17,498 nt of DNA from Nitrospirota bacterium (GTDB lineage Bacteria > Nitrospirota > Thermodesulfovibrionia > UBA6902 > BMS3Bbin08), in contig JACQXH010000020.1 of NCBI GenBank assembly GCA_016208845.1, forward strand, positions 1-17,498, read 5' to 3'. This document shows, one piece after another, positions 16,137-17,498 of this stretch. Each line of letters begins with the position of its first letter. Position 1 is the first letter of the stretch. The translations under genes and the position numbers were made by a program. The notes under the pieces were generated by a model. The model was not told where the DNA came from. It searched no databases and worked only from the letters and a program-made list of their open reading frames with translations.

Positions 16137-17026
16137 TCATATCTCCCTTCCCACCGCCCGTGCAACTGCCTTTAATTCTTTCATGAGTATCTTGAATTTA
16201 TTGGGTTTCAACGATTGTTCTCCATCAGAGAACGCATTTTCAGGGTCTGTGTGTACTTCGATCATAAGGCCGTCAGCGCCTGCTGCTATTGCCGCCTTTG
16301 CCATAGGGGCTACCAGAGGCCATTTGCCTGTGCCATGGCTTGGGTCCACGAACACAGGCAGGTGAGTGAGGGATTTAAGGACAGGCACGGCATTCAGGTC
16401 CAGTGTGTTGCGCGTCTCTGTTTCAAAGGTCCTTATCCCCCTTTCGCAGAGGATTATGTCATTATTGCCCTGCGCCATGATATATTCCGCTGCCATGAGG
16501 AGCTCTTTTATAGTTGAAGATAAACCTCTTTTTAAAAACACGGGTTTCTTATGAGAGCCGACCTCCTGCAGCAGTCTGAAATTCTGCATGTTCCTCGCCC
16601 CTATCTGGATAACATCAGCATATTTAAGCAGGGCGGACATATCCCTTGGGTCCATGCGGCCTTGACCTCCTGCGCAATTTTCAGCAGATTGCCCATGCTC
16701 TCTACTGCGCACGGCCCTGCGATGACGTGTATTTTTTTGCCTCCGATGACATGCTTTCCGATCTTGATCGTGGTCTGTTCGGATTTAAAATCCCTGCTCG
16801 CAAGTTTAAAGGGTTTGATAATGCGGTGGGTCTTCTCAACTCCCTGCATTGATTCAAACGCGCCGGCATCCTCCTCAGTCATCTTCGATGTGTCGCCTAT
16901 AACGCCAATGACCGTTCTCTCTGTGCCTTTTGAGATATTGGCCTTAAACCCCCTGCTCTCGAGTTTTTTTACGATATGCTGCAGTTCCCGGGAGGTAACA
17001 CCGGGTTTTAATACTATAATATCCAT
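16137..17026 (-). pseudogene. aroF: DAHP synthase with internal out-of-frame deletion
   Basis: The start (ATG 17026, AGGAGG upstream) and the end are those of the ACT-like-domain DAHP synthase of the T. maritima type: MDIIVLKPGVTSRELQ, ISKGTERTVIGVIGD, IAGPCAVES near residue 106-114, then in another frame MDPRDMSALLKYADVIQIG, FLKRGLSSTIKELLM, ILCERGIRTFE, FVDPSHGTGKW and IEVHTDPENAFSDG. Between EVKA (about residue 123) and MDPRD about 46 residues are missing, including the RGGAxKPRTSPYSFQG motif that binds PEP and the metal. About 136-139 nt are lost and the frame shifts at about 16660. DAHP synthase is the entry enzyme of the shikimate pathway; as written it cannot work, so another copy or an assembly error is needed. 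Confidence 0.88.
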
Positions 17027-17045
17027 AGCAACCTCCTAACAAAGT

Positions 17046-17371
17046 AAAAATTAAATATCAAATATCAAAAATCAAAATTAAGGAATATTTTTTTATTAAA
17101 ATTCAACTTGAAATTCCCTGCAGCTCGGAACGAGTCGTATCGACTTGCTGCATGGTTTCTTATGCTGTCGTTCCGTCCCGATGCTTCGGGAATGCGGAAT
17201 CCAGTTCCTTTATCTGGTTCCCCGCTTTTGCGGGGACGACGTCTGGATTCCTGCCGGAGTTTACCCTTTCCGGGCAGGAATGACAAAAAAACTGCTTTTT
17301 GATACCCTGTAGCTTGCTACAGGGTTCTTCATTCTTTTTCCACAATTTTTGATTTTTGATATTTAATTTTT
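17046..17371. repeat. Repeat island with 17-nt terminal inverted repeats
   Basis: The word aaaaattaaatatcaaa at 17046-17062 recurs in exact inverse orientation at 17355-17371. Between them lie nested palindromes: AGTCG/CGACT (17133-17145), TCCCGA/TCGGGA (17176-17191), GGAATCCAG/CTGGATTCC around CCCCGC/GCGGGG (17195-17251), TTCCTGCC.../GGGCAGGAA (17248-17280), and TGTCGTTCC/GGAATGACA as outer arms. The island has no gene. The right terminal word contains the last codons and stop of hisC. Confidence 0.7.
17304..17325. terminator. 10-bp hairpin downstream of hisC
   Basis: ACCCTGTAGC (17304-17313) and GCTACAGGGT (17316-17325) are perfect complements with a 2-nt loop. On the minus strand it follows hisC and could terminate it, but a T-rich tail is seen only on the plus strand. 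Part of the repeat island. Confidence 0.45.
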
Positions 17372-17498
17372 GATATTTCTTAGAGCTTCTACCAGCCTTT
17401 TATTTTCCTCCGGAAGCCCTATCGTCACCCGTATCTCATGAGGCCCCATTGGCCTTACGATAACGCCCTGTTTCAGAAGTGCGTTGTAAAGCTCAATA
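17363..17498 (-). CDS. hisC: Histidinol-phosphate aminotransferase, C-terminal end
   Basis: The last 45 codons are visible, from the window edge to TAA at 17363-17365. They read IELYNALLKQGVIVRPMG, then PHEIRVTIGLPEENKRLVEAL, the usual C-terminus of HisC-type PLP aminotransferases (the arginine after EI binds the substrate carboxylate). In this gene order it lies upstream of aroF and may serve phenylalanine and tyrosine synthesis as well as histidine. The active-site lysine is outside the window. The final residues NIKN are coded by the A/T-rich terminal repeat, so the repeat has replaced or formed the very end of the gene. Confidence 0.88.
   Translation of the reverse strand, partial: IELYNALLKQGVIVRPMGPHEIRVTIGLPEENKRLVEALRNIKN

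Noticed and set aside
17040..17380. CRISPR array
   Set aside because: The repeated A/T words are inverted and irregularly spaced; there are no unique spacers of equal length.

Overview
The window looks like bacterial chromosome from an anaerobic, probably Nitrospirota-like (or deltaproteobacterial) lineage. That placement is an inference from two things. The block hisC-aroF-tyrA-aroA-cmk-plsC-ispH-rpsA-sppA-HU/IHF on the minus strand is typical of such bacteria. The left side carries anaerobe-type redox genes (class III-like hybrid-cluster protein, ferredoxin, a thioredoxin-reductase-like flavoprotein).

Layout. 1-1555 (+): 3' part of a large LamG/Ig-like surface protein with an in-frame amber codon, closed by a perfect 19-bp hairpin. 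1623-2178 (-): a small cupin and a frameshifted 4Fe-4S ferredoxin. 2510-4162 (+): a TrxB-like flavoprotein lacking the NADPH motif and a secreted DUF6448-type protein, ended by a rho-independent terminator. 4550-5833 (+): hcp with two frameshifts, the second removing a hybrid-cluster cysteine ligand. 5830-6295: short broken remnants. 6270-7269 (-): a TIGR02757-type protein with no canonical start codon and a 38-residue Rieske-like tail. 7317-17498 (-): the conserved HU/IHF...hisC block, covering shikimate/tyrosine synthesis, nucleotide, lipid, isoprenoid and ribosome functions. A plus-strand YeeE/YedE pair with its own strong sigma70-like promoter sits inside this block between cmk and aroA.

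Two themes stand out. First, many genes are broken: an amber, point frameshifts, and internal deletions that remove catalytic or structural cores from aroF and sppA. Meanwhile rpsA, ispH, plsC, cmk, aroA and tyrA are intact. This is either real decay or assembly damage, and reads would decide. Second, the intergenic gaps of the conserved block are filled with nested palindromes and A/T-rich or GGCACA-type low-complexity repeats. One repeat unit appears to have inserted in frame into aroA, adding about 23 residues to EPSP synthase; it shares a 14-mer with the repeat island between aroF and hisC. This palindromic-element family, which tolerates insertion into a coding sequence, is the best candidate for something undescribed here.
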